64,000 nucleotides of DNA from the IMG/VR virus record IMGVR_UViG_3300036771_000101, positions 21,023 through 85,022 of that record. One strand, 5' to 3'. This document shows positions 36,569-43,691 of this stretch, piece by piece; the first letter of the stretch is position 1; each line of letters starts with the position of its first letter. The DNA comes from a virus. A program made the position numbers and the translations under genes. Below the pieces are notes generated by a model. It worked only from the letters and a program-made list of their open reading frames with translations. It was not told where the DNA came from and ran no database searches.

Positions 36569-37081
36569 ATGGAACTCGTCCACGTCTCCGGCGCGGTCCC
36601 GCAGGACCGTCTCGCCGACTACTACAGGATGCTCGCCGACCTCAACGCTCCCGCGGTTCATCCCGCTCTGGCTGGACCGGCAGTTGCTCTCGCTGATCTC
36701 CTCAACGAGGGTGGCCCGGTCAGGGAGTACTGGCGGCGGCTCAGCCCCCACGCCAAGAACATCCACACGCTCCTCGCGCTCAACCCGAAGAAGCGGTACG
36801 ACGGGCAAGAGCTCGCCGACAAGCTCCAGATCCCCAACGGTCGTTCCGGTGTGGCGGGGGCGTGGGCGTGGCCCGGCCGACACGCCAAGGAACTCGGCAT
36901 GGAATACCCGTGGTCGTGGCACTCCGACGGAGTCGAGACGTCCTACTGGTTCGAGGAAGCCGAAGCGGAGATGTTCCGGCCGTACGCCGAGAAGTGGCTG
37001 TCTTCCACTGAGTGGCAGAACCTCGAAGCGGAGTGCTGGCTCGGGGCGCCGTCTCGGCACGACATAATCGCTGCACAGTGA
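36569..37081 (+). CDS. Paralogous regulator-like protein
   Basis: 170 residues starting MELVHVSGAVPQDRLADYYR at ATG 36569 with GAGGAGG upstream. Shares with the preceding protein the block AGAWAWPGRHAKELGMEYPWSW after KKRYDGQELADKLQIP, consistent with a helix-turn-helix followed by a wing. Ends just before a strong terminator, so it closes this short rightward unit. Confidence 0.6.
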   Translation: MELVHVSGAVPQDRLADYYRMLADLNAPAVHPALAGPAVALADLLNEGGPVREYWRRLSPHAKNIHTLLALNPKKRYDGQELADKLQIPNGRSGVAGAWAWPGRHAKELGMEYPWSWHSDGVETSYWFEEAEAEMFRPYAEKWLSSTEWQNLEAECWLGAPSRHDIIAAQ

Positions 37082-37128
37082 CGTAGACTACGGAAGCGCT
37101 AGGAGGATGCTCACTGCGTCCGACCTAC

Positions 37129-37170
37129 AAGGACCCCTGGGACGCACACTCCCAGGGGTCCTTCGTTTTA
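37129..37170 (+). terminator. Strong intrinsic terminator
   Basis: A perfect 14-bp stem (37129-37142 with 37150-37163, core AGGACCCCTGGG) and 7-base loop, followed by CGTTTTA. It ends the 36007-37081 unit and also faces the converging leftward operon ending at 37168. Confidence 0.9.
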
Positions 37171-37395
37171 CCCCTCGGCGGGAGGGTCGGTGGGCGTTGC
37201 GGGAGCCGGATCAGGGGCAGGTTCCGGGTCGGCCGGAGCAGGCTCGGGTTCCGGTGCGGGAGCGGGAGGCTCCGGAGCCGGAGGAACGTCGGTGGGAGCA
37301 TCGCCCGCGGGTTCCTCCACGACGATGGTCTCCTCGATGATCTCCTCGACTACTTCCCCCTCGGGCTCATCGGAGGGGTCCTGAACGTCGGTCAT
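37168..37395 (-). CDS. Pro/Glu-rich acidic protein
   Basis: 75 residues from ATG 37393-37395, preceded by AAGGAGATCTG, a good ribosome site. MTDVQDPSDEPEGEVVEEII is followed by Pro-Ala-Glu-Pro repeats, so it is unstructured and very acidic. It is in frame with the long 37869 frame, so it may be a separate internal-start product. Such tails occur in phage decoy or anchoring proteins; its role is unknown. Confidence 0.5.
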   Translation of the reverse strand: MTDVQDPSDEPEGEVVEEIIEETIVVEEPAGDAPTDVPPAPEPPAPAPEPEPAPADPEPAPDPAPATPTDPPAEG

Positions 37396-37869
37396 CAGAT
37401 CTCCTTCTAGGGATTGGGATTGATCGTGTGGGTATGGCTGGACGAGCTCCACGTCGTCGGCCAACCACTCGCCGTCACTGCTGTTTGTCCGCCGATCGCT
37501 ATCGCGTTCGTCCCGGAACCGGGCGAGTGATGGGCGCCGATTGCCACCGAGTACACCGGGTTCGCCGACCCCATCGCGTACACCGGCTGCGAGGTCTGCA
37601 GCGGCTCCGGGAACGGCAGGTAGTGCTCCGGGTCCTCCCGTAACGCCCGTTCCATCGCCCGGATTTTCTTGTCGATGTCGTCTTGTTTCCGCACCGGCTA
37701 CCTCCTCATCGAACGGTTCAAGGTCAAGCAGCGGGATCCACTCGGTGACCGGTCGCCGGTCACTGGTCCCCCAGTGCACCAGGGCCGCACCATCCTCGGA
37801 AACCTCCAGAACGATCGCGCACTGGGGGAGCCCGATGCGGTGTACCCGATCCTGCGGTTGAATGCTCAT
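37168..37869 (-). CDS. Long frame; N-terminal small beta-barrel-like protein
   Basis: Starts ATG 37869: MSIQPQDRVHRIGLPQCAIV, then VSEDGAALVHWGTSDRRPV and IPLLDLEPFDEE, which reads as a genuine small beta-barrel (KOW/Tudor-like) domain of about 60 residues. The frame then runs without a stop through low-quality Gly/Arg-rich sequence to 37168 and joins the Pro/Glu-rich protein below. Between 37407 and 37694 another frame looks more coding. A lost stop, a +1 shift or read-through are possible. Confidence 0.4.
   Translation of the reverse strand: MSIQPQDRVHRIGLPQCAIVLEVSEDGAALVHWGTSDRRPVTEWIPLLDLEPFDEEVAGAETRRHRQENPGDGTGVTGGPGALPAVPGAAADLAAGVRDGVGEPGVLGGNRRPSLARFRDERDSDRRTNSSDGEWLADDVELVQPYPHDQSQSLEGDLMTDVQDPSDEPEGEVVEEIIEETIVVEEPAGDAPTDVPPAPEPPAPAPEPEPAPADPEPAPDPAPATPTDPPAEG
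37407..37694 (-). CDS. Small protein overlapping the long frame
   Basis: 95 residues from GTG 37694 with GAGGAGG about 6 bases upstream. MRKQDDIDKKIRAMERALRE is an amphipathic helix; the rest (AMGSANPVYSVAIGAHHSPG, GTNAIAIGGQTAVTASGW) resembles trimeric adhesin-like AIGxxxxA strands. In this frame a TAG lies two codons before the GTG, after an ATG AGG AGG. Confidence 0.5.
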   Translation of the reverse strand: MRKQDDIDKKIRAMERALREDPEHYLPFPEPLQTSQPVYAMGSANPVYSVAIGAHHSPGSGTNAIAIGGQTAVTASGWPTTWSSSSHTHTINPNP

Positions 37870-37895
37870 ACTGGCCCTCTCATCGACAGATCAAC

Positions 37896-38561
37896 TCACT
37901 TTTCGAAGACGATGATCGCTTCGGTTGGGACTCTGGCCTCTCGGTTCTCCCCGTGGCGGAGCCGAGGAGTCGGGATCTCAAACGACTGTGTCACCGTGAA
38001 CCCGATCTCCTGGCACAAGATCCGGTGGCGAGCCACCACCGGGAACACCTTCTTGCTGCGGATGCAGTCCGACACGTTCAACACGAACACCGCGTTCGGT
38101 TTGAGGGTCCGCCACACCTCCCGCCACGCCGCTTCGTGAAGCTTCCAGTAGGCCGGGTTCCAGGCGTACAATCTTCCGGCGTTTTGGGGGTGCAGCTGGT
38201 GGGCAGTGTCCCCGACAGTTCGTTGGAGGTCGTGTGTGTACGATCGGCGTAAGGAGCCATCGCGGGCATGGTGACTGTCGGACATCCTGTTGCCGTACAC
38301 GGGGCTGGTGAATGCCCCATCGAAGATTTCGTCACGGAATGGCAGATGACGGGCGTTCCCAACGATCGTGCTACGGCGGGCGGAGGCCCACGGGAACTCG
38401 ATCTCGACACCGACGGTGAACCGGAGCGAGTGATTGAGCTCGTGGATCCTCCCCACACCAGCGAAGCAATCCAAAATGAGTCCATGCGGAACCAGATGCT
38501 TTTTGACTACGAATTCTAAGATTCCGTCGGAGAAGGTGGCGGGGTGGTAGCGCCGCGTCAT
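37896..38561 (-). CDS. DNA methyltransferase (N4/N6 amino type)
   Basis: 221 residues. Motif I is LILDCFAGVGRIHEL at about residues 28-42 (SAM binding) and motif IV is AFTSPVYGNRMSD at about 84-96, the TSPPY-type catalytic loop with Val replacing the second Pro. Further Rossmann strands: TVGVEIEFPWA, NAVFVLNVSD and a C-terminal EAIIVFEK. It probably methylates an exocyclic amino group of phage DNA for protection from restriction. No partner nuclease is adjacent. ATGA overlap with the HNH gene upstream. Confidence 0.8.
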   Translation of the reverse strand: MTRRYHPATFSDGILEFVVKKHLVPHGLILDCFAGVGRIHELNHSLRFTVGVEIEFPWASARRSTIVGNARHLPFRDEIFDGAFTSPVYGNRMSDSHHARDGSLRRSYTHDLQRTVGDTAHQLHPQNAGRLYAWNPAYWKLHEAAWREVWRTLKPNAVFVLNVSDCIRSKKVFPVVARHRILCQEIGFTVTQSFEIPTPRLRHGENREARVPTEAIIVFEK

Positions 38562-39007
38562 GCGTGTCCCCAGCGAGCGAGGCTTGCGTTGCGGGCACGC
38601 TTTTCTTCGAACTCTGGCCGGTGCTCATTCATGTGTTCTGCTCGGGTCAGGAGATGCAGGTTCGTAATGGAGTCGTCCAGGGTGTCGCGGCTGATGTGAT
38701 GCACCAAAAAGCCCGATGGGATCGGACCGTGGGCTTGCTCCCAGACCAGTTGGGACCGCAGCTTCCAAACGTTGGGTTCAGCTGTCTTCACCCAGACGCG
38801 AGGACCGTCGTCTCGCTTGGGTCGGAACCGGGTTTGTTCGCTGCCCACTGGGAGTCGATTGTGAGCGGGTTGGCCTTGGGTGAAGCTCCCGGTGTTGGGC
38901 TTGGCGTCGGAGAAGTAGCAGGCGCGGGAGCAGTAGACCTCGTGTGTGCGTTTGACGGGAGTACCGCAGACTCGACAAAGCCGCCGCGGTTTACGAGGCG
39001 GCGCCAT
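38558..39007 (-). CDS. HNH endonuclease with zinc knuckles
   Basis: 149 residues from ATG 39007 (MAPPRKPRRLCRVCGTPVKR); the ATG at 39049 would overlap the upstream gene more. CRVC and CSRAC form a zinc knuckle; the HNH core is LVHHISRDTLDDSITNLHLLTRAEH, as in homing-type HNH_3 nucleases. It sits before a methyltransferase (4-base overlap), so it could be a modification partner or a free-standing homing endonuclease. Confidence 0.75.
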   Translation of the reverse strand: MAPPRKPRRLCRVCGTPVKRTHEVYCSRACYFSDAKPNTGSFTQGQPAHNRLPVGSEQTRFRPKRDDGPRVWVKTAEPNVWKLRSQLVWEQAHGPIPSGFLVHHISRDTLDDSITNLHLLTRAEHMNEHRPEFEEKRARNASLARWGHA

Positions 39008-39170
39008 TGCTCCATGCGGGACGTTGCGGGCGCGTTTTGGCGAGCTCATCCAACGCGGCGCTGATCGGCTTCCGGAGGCAAGGGGTGCACCACCAGTCCT
39101 TCACCTCTGGTTCCTGCCGAGCGAACAGGTCATGCTCATCCTGGAGCCCACACCCTGGGCAGACCTTCAC
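38991..39170 (-). CDS. Small zinc-ribbon protein
   Basis: 59 residues from GTG 39170, GGGAGG 5 bases upstream. MKVCPGCGLQDEHDLF and WWCTPCLRKPISAALDEL give a CxxC...CxxC ribbon with a following helix. GTG overlaps the stop of the 39343 gene (GTGA), and its own end overlaps the HNH start by 17 bases. Confidence 0.65.
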   Translation of the reverse strand: MKVCPGCGLQDEHDLFARQEPEVKDWWCTPCLRKPISAALDELAKTRPQRPAWSNGAAS

Positions 39171-39343
39171 CGAACCTCCCGCCGGATCGTCAAGAACTCG
39201 CGGTCCAACACCACCCAGCCATGCAGATCATCTCGGTTTATCTCTTCGACGTGGCCGAGACACGCTGACAGCACGACCACCCCGTTCCAGATCAGAGGGC
39301 TTGTCGCTTCCTTTCTGCACAGGAACACTGGACACAGCAGCAC
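39167..39343 (-). CDS. Small zinc-ribbon protein, possible amber-interrupted start
   Basis: 58 residues if started at GTG 39343 (MLLCPVFLCRKEATSP, LGHVEEINRDDLHGWVVLDREFL). Its GTGA link to the next gene supports it. Upstream the same frame reads ATG AGA TCG TAG CGA GAA GAG TTC AAC GTG, so a natural-looking N-terminus (REEFN) is cut by a TAG at 39359-39361. It overlaps the 3' end of the 39926 gene by 116 bases in another frame. Confidence 0.5.
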   Translation of the reverse strand: MLLCPVFLCRKEATSPLIWNGVVVLSACLGHVEEINRDDLHGWVVLDREFLTIRREVR

Positions 39344-39926
39344 GTTGAACTCTTCTCGCTACGATCTCATCGATCTTCGTAGCGAGGATCTCATAGACCC
39401 GGTCTTCCATGCAGGTGAGTTTCAGGTCGAGTCCGTCCCCCACGGTCGTTCCGAGTAATGCTCGGATGGTGCTGATCAGCCGTCGGATCTCTTCCGTGTC
39501 GAGTGCGCTTTCGGCGGGGAGTGTGCAGGATGGCTGGCCGATGCCGGGTGCTCGAAGGAACGACTGCCGGTGTTTCTTCGATGCTTCGTAGTATCCCCGT
39601 TGGACAACGCGGGCGTCGGTGAGTGCTTCCAGGATCTTTTCGTACTGCTCCCAGGTCATCTCTTTGTCGATGTACAGATGGAAGTGGCCGGGGGTGCGCG
39701 ACGGGTACAGCTTGCAGGGGAGATCGATGTCGATGGCGGGTGCGTGCATCCCGTTTGGCAGTGATGATCCGATCAGGTTGTACTGGTACGGCTTGTCGCC
39801 GGGCGCGACGGGGGCGCGGTTGCTGTAGCCGTCGCCTGTGTCGAGGTTGGCGAGGTACCAGTGGGTGCGTTGCAGGAGGGGATGTTCAGTGAAGTGGATG
39901 GTAGCCATCTCTTCCATCATTCCCAT
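39228..39926 (-). CDS. Conserved actinophage-type protein
   Basis: 232 residues (start possibly ATG 39908, MATIHFTEHPLLQR). The N-terminal domain has AIDIDLPCKLYPSRTPGHFHLYID, a conserved stretch in actinophage proteins of unknown function, followed by a helical domain (TEEIRRLISTIRALLG). The last 35 residues are basic and of low complexity and lie over another small gene. An ancestral end near 39345 followed by loss of the stop would explain this. Confidence 0.65.
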   Translation of the reverse strand: MGMMEEMATIHFTEHPLLQRTHWYLANLDTGDGYSNRAPVAPGDKPYQYNLIGSSLPNGMHAPAIDIDLPCKLYPSRTPGHFHLYIDKEMTWEQYEKILEALTDARVVQRGYYEASKKHRQSFLRAPGIGQPSCTLPAESALDTEEIRRLISTIRALLGTTVGDGLDLKLTCMEDRVYEILATKIDEIVARRVQRAAVSSVPVQKGSDKPSDLERGGRAVSVSRPRRRDKPR

Positions 39927-40100
39927 TGTTCGAACGATTGTTAGCTCTGACGCTTAGGCCCCTATGGTTATTGCCAGCCTTTGTGCATTGAGGAGCAATG
40001 CTCTGACCTGCACTTTTACGATTCGGTGGAGTTGCTCCGAGAGGGAAAGCGGCCCGTACTCCCCCTTGAAGGTTGAAACAATAACTCCGCCGTTAACGCG

Positions 40101-40373
40101 TTATGAGCGTGGGAGCTCGAACAGCCAGTGCTGACCGGAGAACTGGATCGGTTCGGGCTCCCATCGCACGGGTTGGGAACGGACGATCTCGACCGTTGCG
40201 CCGTACCGTTCGAAGATCTGAGCTCGGCGTTGAGCGCCCGTGAGGCTCAGGTAGGCCCGGTTCATCGGCCAGTGGAACGGGACCATCATCCCGTCCTCTT
40301 CCCAGTGGGTGAGATCAGGTTCGTCAGGCAGGGTCACGATCAGGCGAAACACTCGACGGTCTCGTTCTTTCAT
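40101..40373 (-). CDS. Small hypothetical protein
   Basis: 90 residues (MKERDRRVFRLIVTLPDEPD, FSGQHWLFELPRS). Mixed alpha/beta, Trp-rich, no motif. Its stop lies within the palindrome TAACGCGTTA (40094-40103). ATGA overlap with the lipoprotein gene upstream. The 39927-40100 spacer after it holds inverted repeats (GTTCGAAC, GCATTG...CAATGC) but no gene. Confidence 0.6.
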   Translation of the reverse strand: MKERDRRVFRLIVTLPDEPDLTHWEEDGMMVPFHWPMNRAYLSLTGAQRRAQIFERYGATVEIVRSQPVRWEPEPIQFSGQHWLFELPRS

Positions 40374-41116
40374 CGGCGTCCTCCACCAAACGAACGACCT
40401 CCACCTCCGAACCCGCCAGAGTGACCGCCACCAAAACCGCCACCACCGCGGCTGCCCCCACCAAAGCCACCGGAATGACCACCGCTAGATCCACCGACAT
40501 GCGACCCTCCACTACGAGAGCCTCCACCGTAGCCCTTCCCACCCGACGGAGCCTTCGGGGTCGACGGAGCCTTCGGGGTCGGGGTACTCTGAGCGGGAGG
40601 GGAAACGGACTTCGGGCCGGGGACACTCGGAGTCGCGGGTTCGGGGGTGGCACCACGTGCGCCGCCCCCGAATTTCGTTCCTGGCGCACCGAACCGAGCC
40701 CCACCCCCGTATTTCGCAGCGCCGATCTTCGACGCGGGGACGGTTTTCCCGTTCGATCCGAGGTAGGTCGCTTCCCGGGTGGCGGTAGCGATCGCCGACT
40801 TGTTGGTGGATCCCCACGACCGTTCCGAGTTGACGTAGACGGTGCGGGAAGCCCGAGGGACGTACACGCTGTAATACGCGGGGCTGCTGTAGTAGGGGTA
40901 GTAACGCTGATGCCAGTACCCAGGCATCAAGGTCGGCGCCCAGCCTGGTTGGCACAGACCGGCGGCTTGCAGAGCGACCGCTTCCGCGGGGCTGTTGATG
41001 TAGTAGCACTGGTTGTTCTCGCCGTAGGCGATCGGCCGGTACGCCAATCTGCTGCCTCCGCCGCCGCAGGCGACGAGACCCAACACCATCGTGAGAGCGA
41101 CGAGAACACGTTTCAT
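40370..41116 (-). CDS. Gly/Ser/Tyr-rich phage lipoprotein
   Basis: 248 residues from ATG 41116, GGAGA upstream; a longer frame is shadow. MKRVLVALTMVLGLVACGGG is a lipoprotein signal peptide with a lipobox ending in Cys 18. Then a Tyr-rich region (YWHQRYYPYYSSPAYYSVYV), a Pro/Ser linker and a C-terminus of Gly-Gly-Phe/Ser repeats (GGFGGGSRGGGGFGGG). It would be anchored outside the host membrane; superinfection exclusion or lysis assistance are possible. Confidence 0.7.
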   Translation of the reverse strand: MKRVLVALTMVLGLVACGGGGSRLAYRPIAYGENNQCYYINSPAEAVALQAAGLCQPGWAPTLMPGYWHQRYYPYYSSPAYYSVYVPRASRTVYVNSERSWGSTNKSAIATATREATYLGSNGKTVPASKIGAAKYGGGARFGAPGTKFGGGARGATPEPATPSVPGPKSVSPPAQSTPTPKAPSTPKAPSGGKGYGGGSRSGGSHVGGSSGGHSGGFGGGSRGGGGFGGGHSGGFGGGGRSFGGGRR

Positions 41117-41256
41117 GGTTTCTCCTTCGGCCATCGCCATTGGATGTAGAGCTTGCCGCGGCGCCACTGCCACTTCAGGAGCTTCTTCAGTTCCGGCTGG
41201 TGTTTCGTGATGACGGCTGGGATTAGGTAGCGGGTCGGGTACAGCTTCTCGGTCAC
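41113..41256 (-). CDS. Small basic protein
   Basis: 47 residues from GTG 41256 (MTEKLYPTRYLIPAVITKHQ), GTGA-linked to the upstream stop and ATGA-linked to the lipoprotein gene. Lys/Trp-rich end (LLKWQWRRGKLYIQWRW), possibly membrane- or nucleic-acid-associating. Confidence 0.55.
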   Translation of the reverse strand: MTEKLYPTRYLIPAVITKHQPELKKLLKWQWRRGKLYIQWRWPKEKP

Positions 41257-41450
41257 AGCTTGTCGGCGAGGGGCATCCCTTCCGGTTCCAGGAACCGGCG
41301 GCATCCCAGTAGGTACCCTTCGGTTTCACGGAGGATCGAGTACGCCTCGTGAGATTCCGCAACGGTCATGACGTTGAACTCTGCCTTGATCTCTTCCAGT
41401 AGGGATGCGGCGGCTGACCGGATCTTGTTGGCGTTGTCGAGGGCACTCAT
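41253..41450 (-). CDS. Small helical protein
   Basis: 65 residues from ATG 41450 (MSALDNANKIRSAAASLLEE), ATGA-linked upstream. Entirely helical. A longer frame to 41630 is shadow of the zinc-ribbon gene. No family recognised. Confidence 0.6.
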   Translation of the reverse strand: MSALDNANKIRSAAASLLEEIKAEFNVMTVAESHEAYSILRETEGYLLGCRRFLEPEGMPLADKL

Positions 41451-41650
41451 CTGCGCAACATCCGTTGAACGGAAGCGTTTTCGTAGTCCTGACAGGGTTG
41501 ACACACGTCCCATTTCTTTCCGTCCTCTGGGTCTACAGCCAGTTCGTCCTGGGTGACCCGTTCGAAGCAGATGCAGCACATGACTTTCCCGTCGGGGCAC
41601 ACCGGACCGGCGTGGCGTTGCCCGCAGCACAACCTGACCGGGTCGATCAT
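41447..41650 (-). CDS. Small zinc-binding protein
   Basis: 67 residues from ATG 41650 (MIDPVRLCCGQRHAGPVCPD). Cys pairs CC, C...MCCICFE and VCQPCQDYE suggest one or two zinc sites. ATGA overlaps at both ends place it in the same transcript as its neighbours. Confidence 0.6.
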   Translation of the reverse strand: MIDPVRLCCGQRHAGPVCPDGKVMCCICFERVTQDELAVDPEDGKKWDVCQPCQDYENASVQRMLRR

Positions 41651-42261
41651 TCGCTCGTCCACCCTTCGCGTTTGTCCCACTGGTTCAACTCATCGAGTTC
41701 CTCCGGGGACAGATCCTCCCGTGCTTCGGCTCTCATCTTCCGGGCGGCGAGCGCGTCGAGGAACTGCTGATTGAACTTGTGCTTGTCAAACGGAGTGAGG
41801 GTGCCGTCGCGGTCGAGGTACTGCCAGATCCGTGTTCTTCTGCCGACGAACACCAACGTCCAAGTCGGTACGCGGTGGAGGTGGCTGATCCAGTGCATGG
41901 CGTCGAATGGCATGACGTTGAGACGGCGCACCTTGTGGGGGTAGGCGTACATCCAGTTCTGCGGGCCGGGTTTCGTGTGGGTGTCGCGGCGCATCTCGTC
42001 GTACCCGCCGCGTAGCACCACGGCGGTGAACGGCCATGGATGGTCGTGGAGGGTGGGTCGCGGGTCGGGTGTTTCAAGTTTGTGGAGGTACACCCCGAAC
42101 AGTGGTGTCTGGATGATCCGCAGCCGGGTCAGATAGTTGTCGTCGGTTTCGGGGTGGGCGTAGTCCGGAACGACGAACCGTTCCATGAACGCCCAGTCAG
42201 GAGAGCGACGATTCGCCAGCTGCACCTTGTTCTGCTTGGGGACTCGCGGTCGGAGTCTCAT
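41647..42261 (-). CDS. Cupin-like protein
   Basis: 204 residues. FGVYLHKLETPDPRPTLHDHPWPF and HWISHLHRVPTWTLVFVGRRTRIW are the two motifs of a small cupin-like family frequent in actinophages; the HDHPW and H-x-H histidines are placed to bind a metal. Reaction unknown. Start 42261 follows GGGGGG and overlaps the upstream gene by 65 bases; ATG 42186 is a shorter alternative. Confidence 0.65.
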   Translation of the reverse strand: MRLRPRVPKQNKVQLANRRSPDWAFMERFVVPDYAHPETDDNYLTRLRIIQTPLFGVYLHKLETPDPRPTLHDHPWPFTAVVLRGGYDEMRRDTHTKPGPQNWMYAYPHKVRRLNVMPFDAMHWISHLHRVPTWTLVFVGRRTRIWQYLDRDGTLTPFDKHKFNQQFLDALAARKMRAEAREDLSPEELDELNQWDKREGWTSE

Positions 42262-42409
42262 GTTTCACCCCCCAACACCCGGGGCACGGCACGTCGACGC
42301 GTCGTTTGGATGCGCTGACGCAGTCGCACTGTTCGATGATCCGTTTGTGGTAGGAGCAGACAATCATGTAGCACTGACCGCAGGTCGGGAGTCGCGGTTC
42401 GTCGCTCAT
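42197..42409 (-). CDS. Small zinc-binding protein
   Basis: 70 residues (MSDEPRLPTCGQCYMIVCSY) with CGQC, CSYH, CDC and CPGC clusters, enough for two zinc sites. ATGA-linked to the upstream gene. The last 20 residues overlap the cupin start. Confidence 0.6.
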   Translation of the reverse strand: MSDEPRLPTCGQCYMIVCSYHKRIIEQCDCVSASKRRVDVPCPGCWGVKHETPTASPQAEQGAAGESSLS

Positions 42410-42612
42410 TGCTGCTCGTTGTTGCGTGCGATCCAGGCGAGAAGCCCGTCGCCGATGGCCTTCGCTCTGGTCGAGTCGAAGATGCCCGCTTTCTCGGGGA
42501 ACTCCCAGCAGACGCTCGCGGCTCCGAGTGCTTGAAAGACGGCTGAGGCCAGGTCTTCGGCGTCCTCGAAGTCGTACGGTCCTGCTACATCTTCGGCGGG
42601 TTGTGCATCCAT
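42406..42612 (-). CDS. Small acidic protein
   Basis: 68 residues starting MDAQPAEDVAGPYDFEDAED at ATG 42610-42612, then a helical core (LASAVFQALGAASVCWEF, AKAIGDGLLAWIARNN). Fits a pattern of small actinophage proteins; function unknown. Confidence 0.6.
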   Translation of the reverse strand: MDAQPAEDVAGPYDFEDAEDLASAVFQALGAASVCWEFPEKAGIFDSTRAKAIGDGLLAWIARNNEQQ

Positions 42613-42613
42613 G

Positions 42614-42895
42614 TCAGTATTCCGCAACGGTCGTGCGGTCAGGATCGTCGGCGAAGGTTGCATAGGTGTCGACCGCGGCGAGTTTCCCTTCGAACACGGC
42701 ACACACCCACAGCACCCCACCCTTCTCGTTCGCGGTCAGCTGCACAAGATCCTCTGCTTGTCGTGGCGACGCGGCGGAGACGTGCTCCATGTACCGCTCC
42801 TTCGTCTCCGGCCACACACCGCACACCGTGTAGTAGTTCTGGAGTTCCTCGATCTTGTTCAATGCCGCGTCGATCGGGTCACCGTCCACCGCCAC
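42614..42895 (-). CDS. Small hypothetical protein
   Basis: 93 residues (MAVDGDPIDAALNKIEELQN) with YYTVCGVWPETKERYMEHVSA, then a strand-rich end (GGVLWVCAVFEGKLAAVDTY). Small alpha/beta protein; overlaps the membrane protein gene start by 17 bases. Confidence 0.6.
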   Translation of the reverse strand: MAVDGDPIDAALNKIEELQNYYTVCGVWPETKERYMEHVSAASPRQAEDLVQLTANEKGGVLWVCAVFEGKLAAVDTYATFADDPDRTTVAEY

Positions 42896-43091
42896 GACCT
42901 CCTTCCACTATGCACAACGTGCGTAGTGATTGATCAGTGAGCGTTCCGCACGCCCGGATCTTCTCCACCTTCAAGTCGTGTGCGTGTTCGTTGTTGCTAT
43001 GAGCGTTTTCATACAGCAGGTTCATCATCAGGAACAACGAGATGATCCCGATCACACCGGTGATCGTCCACCCGATCCATTCCTTGTTCAC
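42879..43091 (-). CDS. Small membrane protein
   Basis: 70 residues (MNKEWIGWTITGVIGIISLF). One transmembrane segment at about residues 6-27, then a charged helix. A pair with the next membrane protein (ATGA overlap). The topology suits holin or spanin-like proteins, but no lysin is nearby. Confidence 0.6.
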   Translation of the reverse strand: MNKEWIGWTITGVIGIISLFLMMNLLYENAHSNNEHAHDLKVEKIRACGTLTDQSLRTLCIVEGGRGGGR

Positions 43092-43414
43092 AGATCACTC
43101 GGTTCGCCGAGCTCCCTACTCCACTGCTGCAACTCCAGCGCAGCTGCAGTCAGTTTCTTCTTCGACGGCTTCTTCGCTGGGATCTCTGGTTCTGCCGCGA
43201 CGTTCTGCGGCGGGGTGCACTTCTGGCAGTACGACAGTTGCCGTTGCAACACGGCGATCTCGACGGAGAGTTCTTCTTCTCGTCTCCGAGCCTTGATCAG
43301 CTGATGCTCACGCTTCTTGCATTCGTTCGCCCAGTAGAAAGCGAGCCCCGCCGCGAGCACGAACAGCGTGATGACGTAGATGAGCGTCGCCGGGTTCGCT
43401 CCGATCTGGTTCAT
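43088..43414 (-). CDS. Membrane-anchored coiled-coil protein
   Basis: 108 residues from ATG 43414 (MNQIGANPATLIYVITLFVL). One N-terminal membrane segment (about 9-31), then a charged coiled coil (KKREHQLIKARRREEELSVE), then a Pro/Lys-rich linker and a short helix. The arrangement resembles inner-membrane spanins (Rz), which span the cell wall, but the host type and missing partner make that uncertain. Confidence 0.55.
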   Translation of the reverse strand: MNQIGANPATLIYVITLFVLAAGLAFYWANECKKREHQLIKARRREEELSVEIAVLQRQLSYCQKCTPPQNVAAEPEIPAKKPSKKKLTAAALELQQWSRELGEPSDL

Positions 43415-43427
43415 AGGCCAGCGAACC

Positions 43428-43691
43428 TCACAGACCACGCCGCATCTCTTTGAGATCAGCGAGGATCACCTCAGCGCTGCCGTCCACCATGTCATCGGCG
43501 ATCTCAACGAGAGCCTCAGCCAGCGGTTCGAACACCCGTTTCGGGAGGCGAAACGTGACTTTGATCGTCGGACCCTTCACATCTCGCGGGCGACCCTTCG
43601 TGATCAAGGCGTCCATTCCCCGAACCTTCCCGGCGGTGTCGTACTGCGGAGAGAACTGCACCCACCGCGTCGTCTCCACATGATCAGCCAT
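43428..43691 (-). CDS. Small hypothetical protein
   Basis: 87 residues (MADHVETTRWVQFSPQYDTA). KGPTIKVTFRLPKRVFEPLAEALVEIAD has the length and strand-helix form of a ribbon-helix-helix-like element, so a small DNA-binding role is possible. Overlaps its upstream neighbour by 8 bases. Confidence 0.55.
   Translation of the reverse strand: MADHVETTRWVQFSPQYDTAGKVRGMDALITKGRPRDVKGPTIKVTFRLPKRVFEPLAEALVEIADDMVDGSAEVILADLKEMRRGL

Noticed and set aside
37107-37340. 77-codon + frame after AGGAGG
   Set aside because: AGGAGG touches the ATG directly, and the frame runs through a strong terminator into antisense of a leftward gene.
42879-43414. Holin/spanin lysis cassette
   Set aside because: Two small membrane proteins fit the topology, but no endolysin or outer partner is near and the genes lie in an early-type operon.
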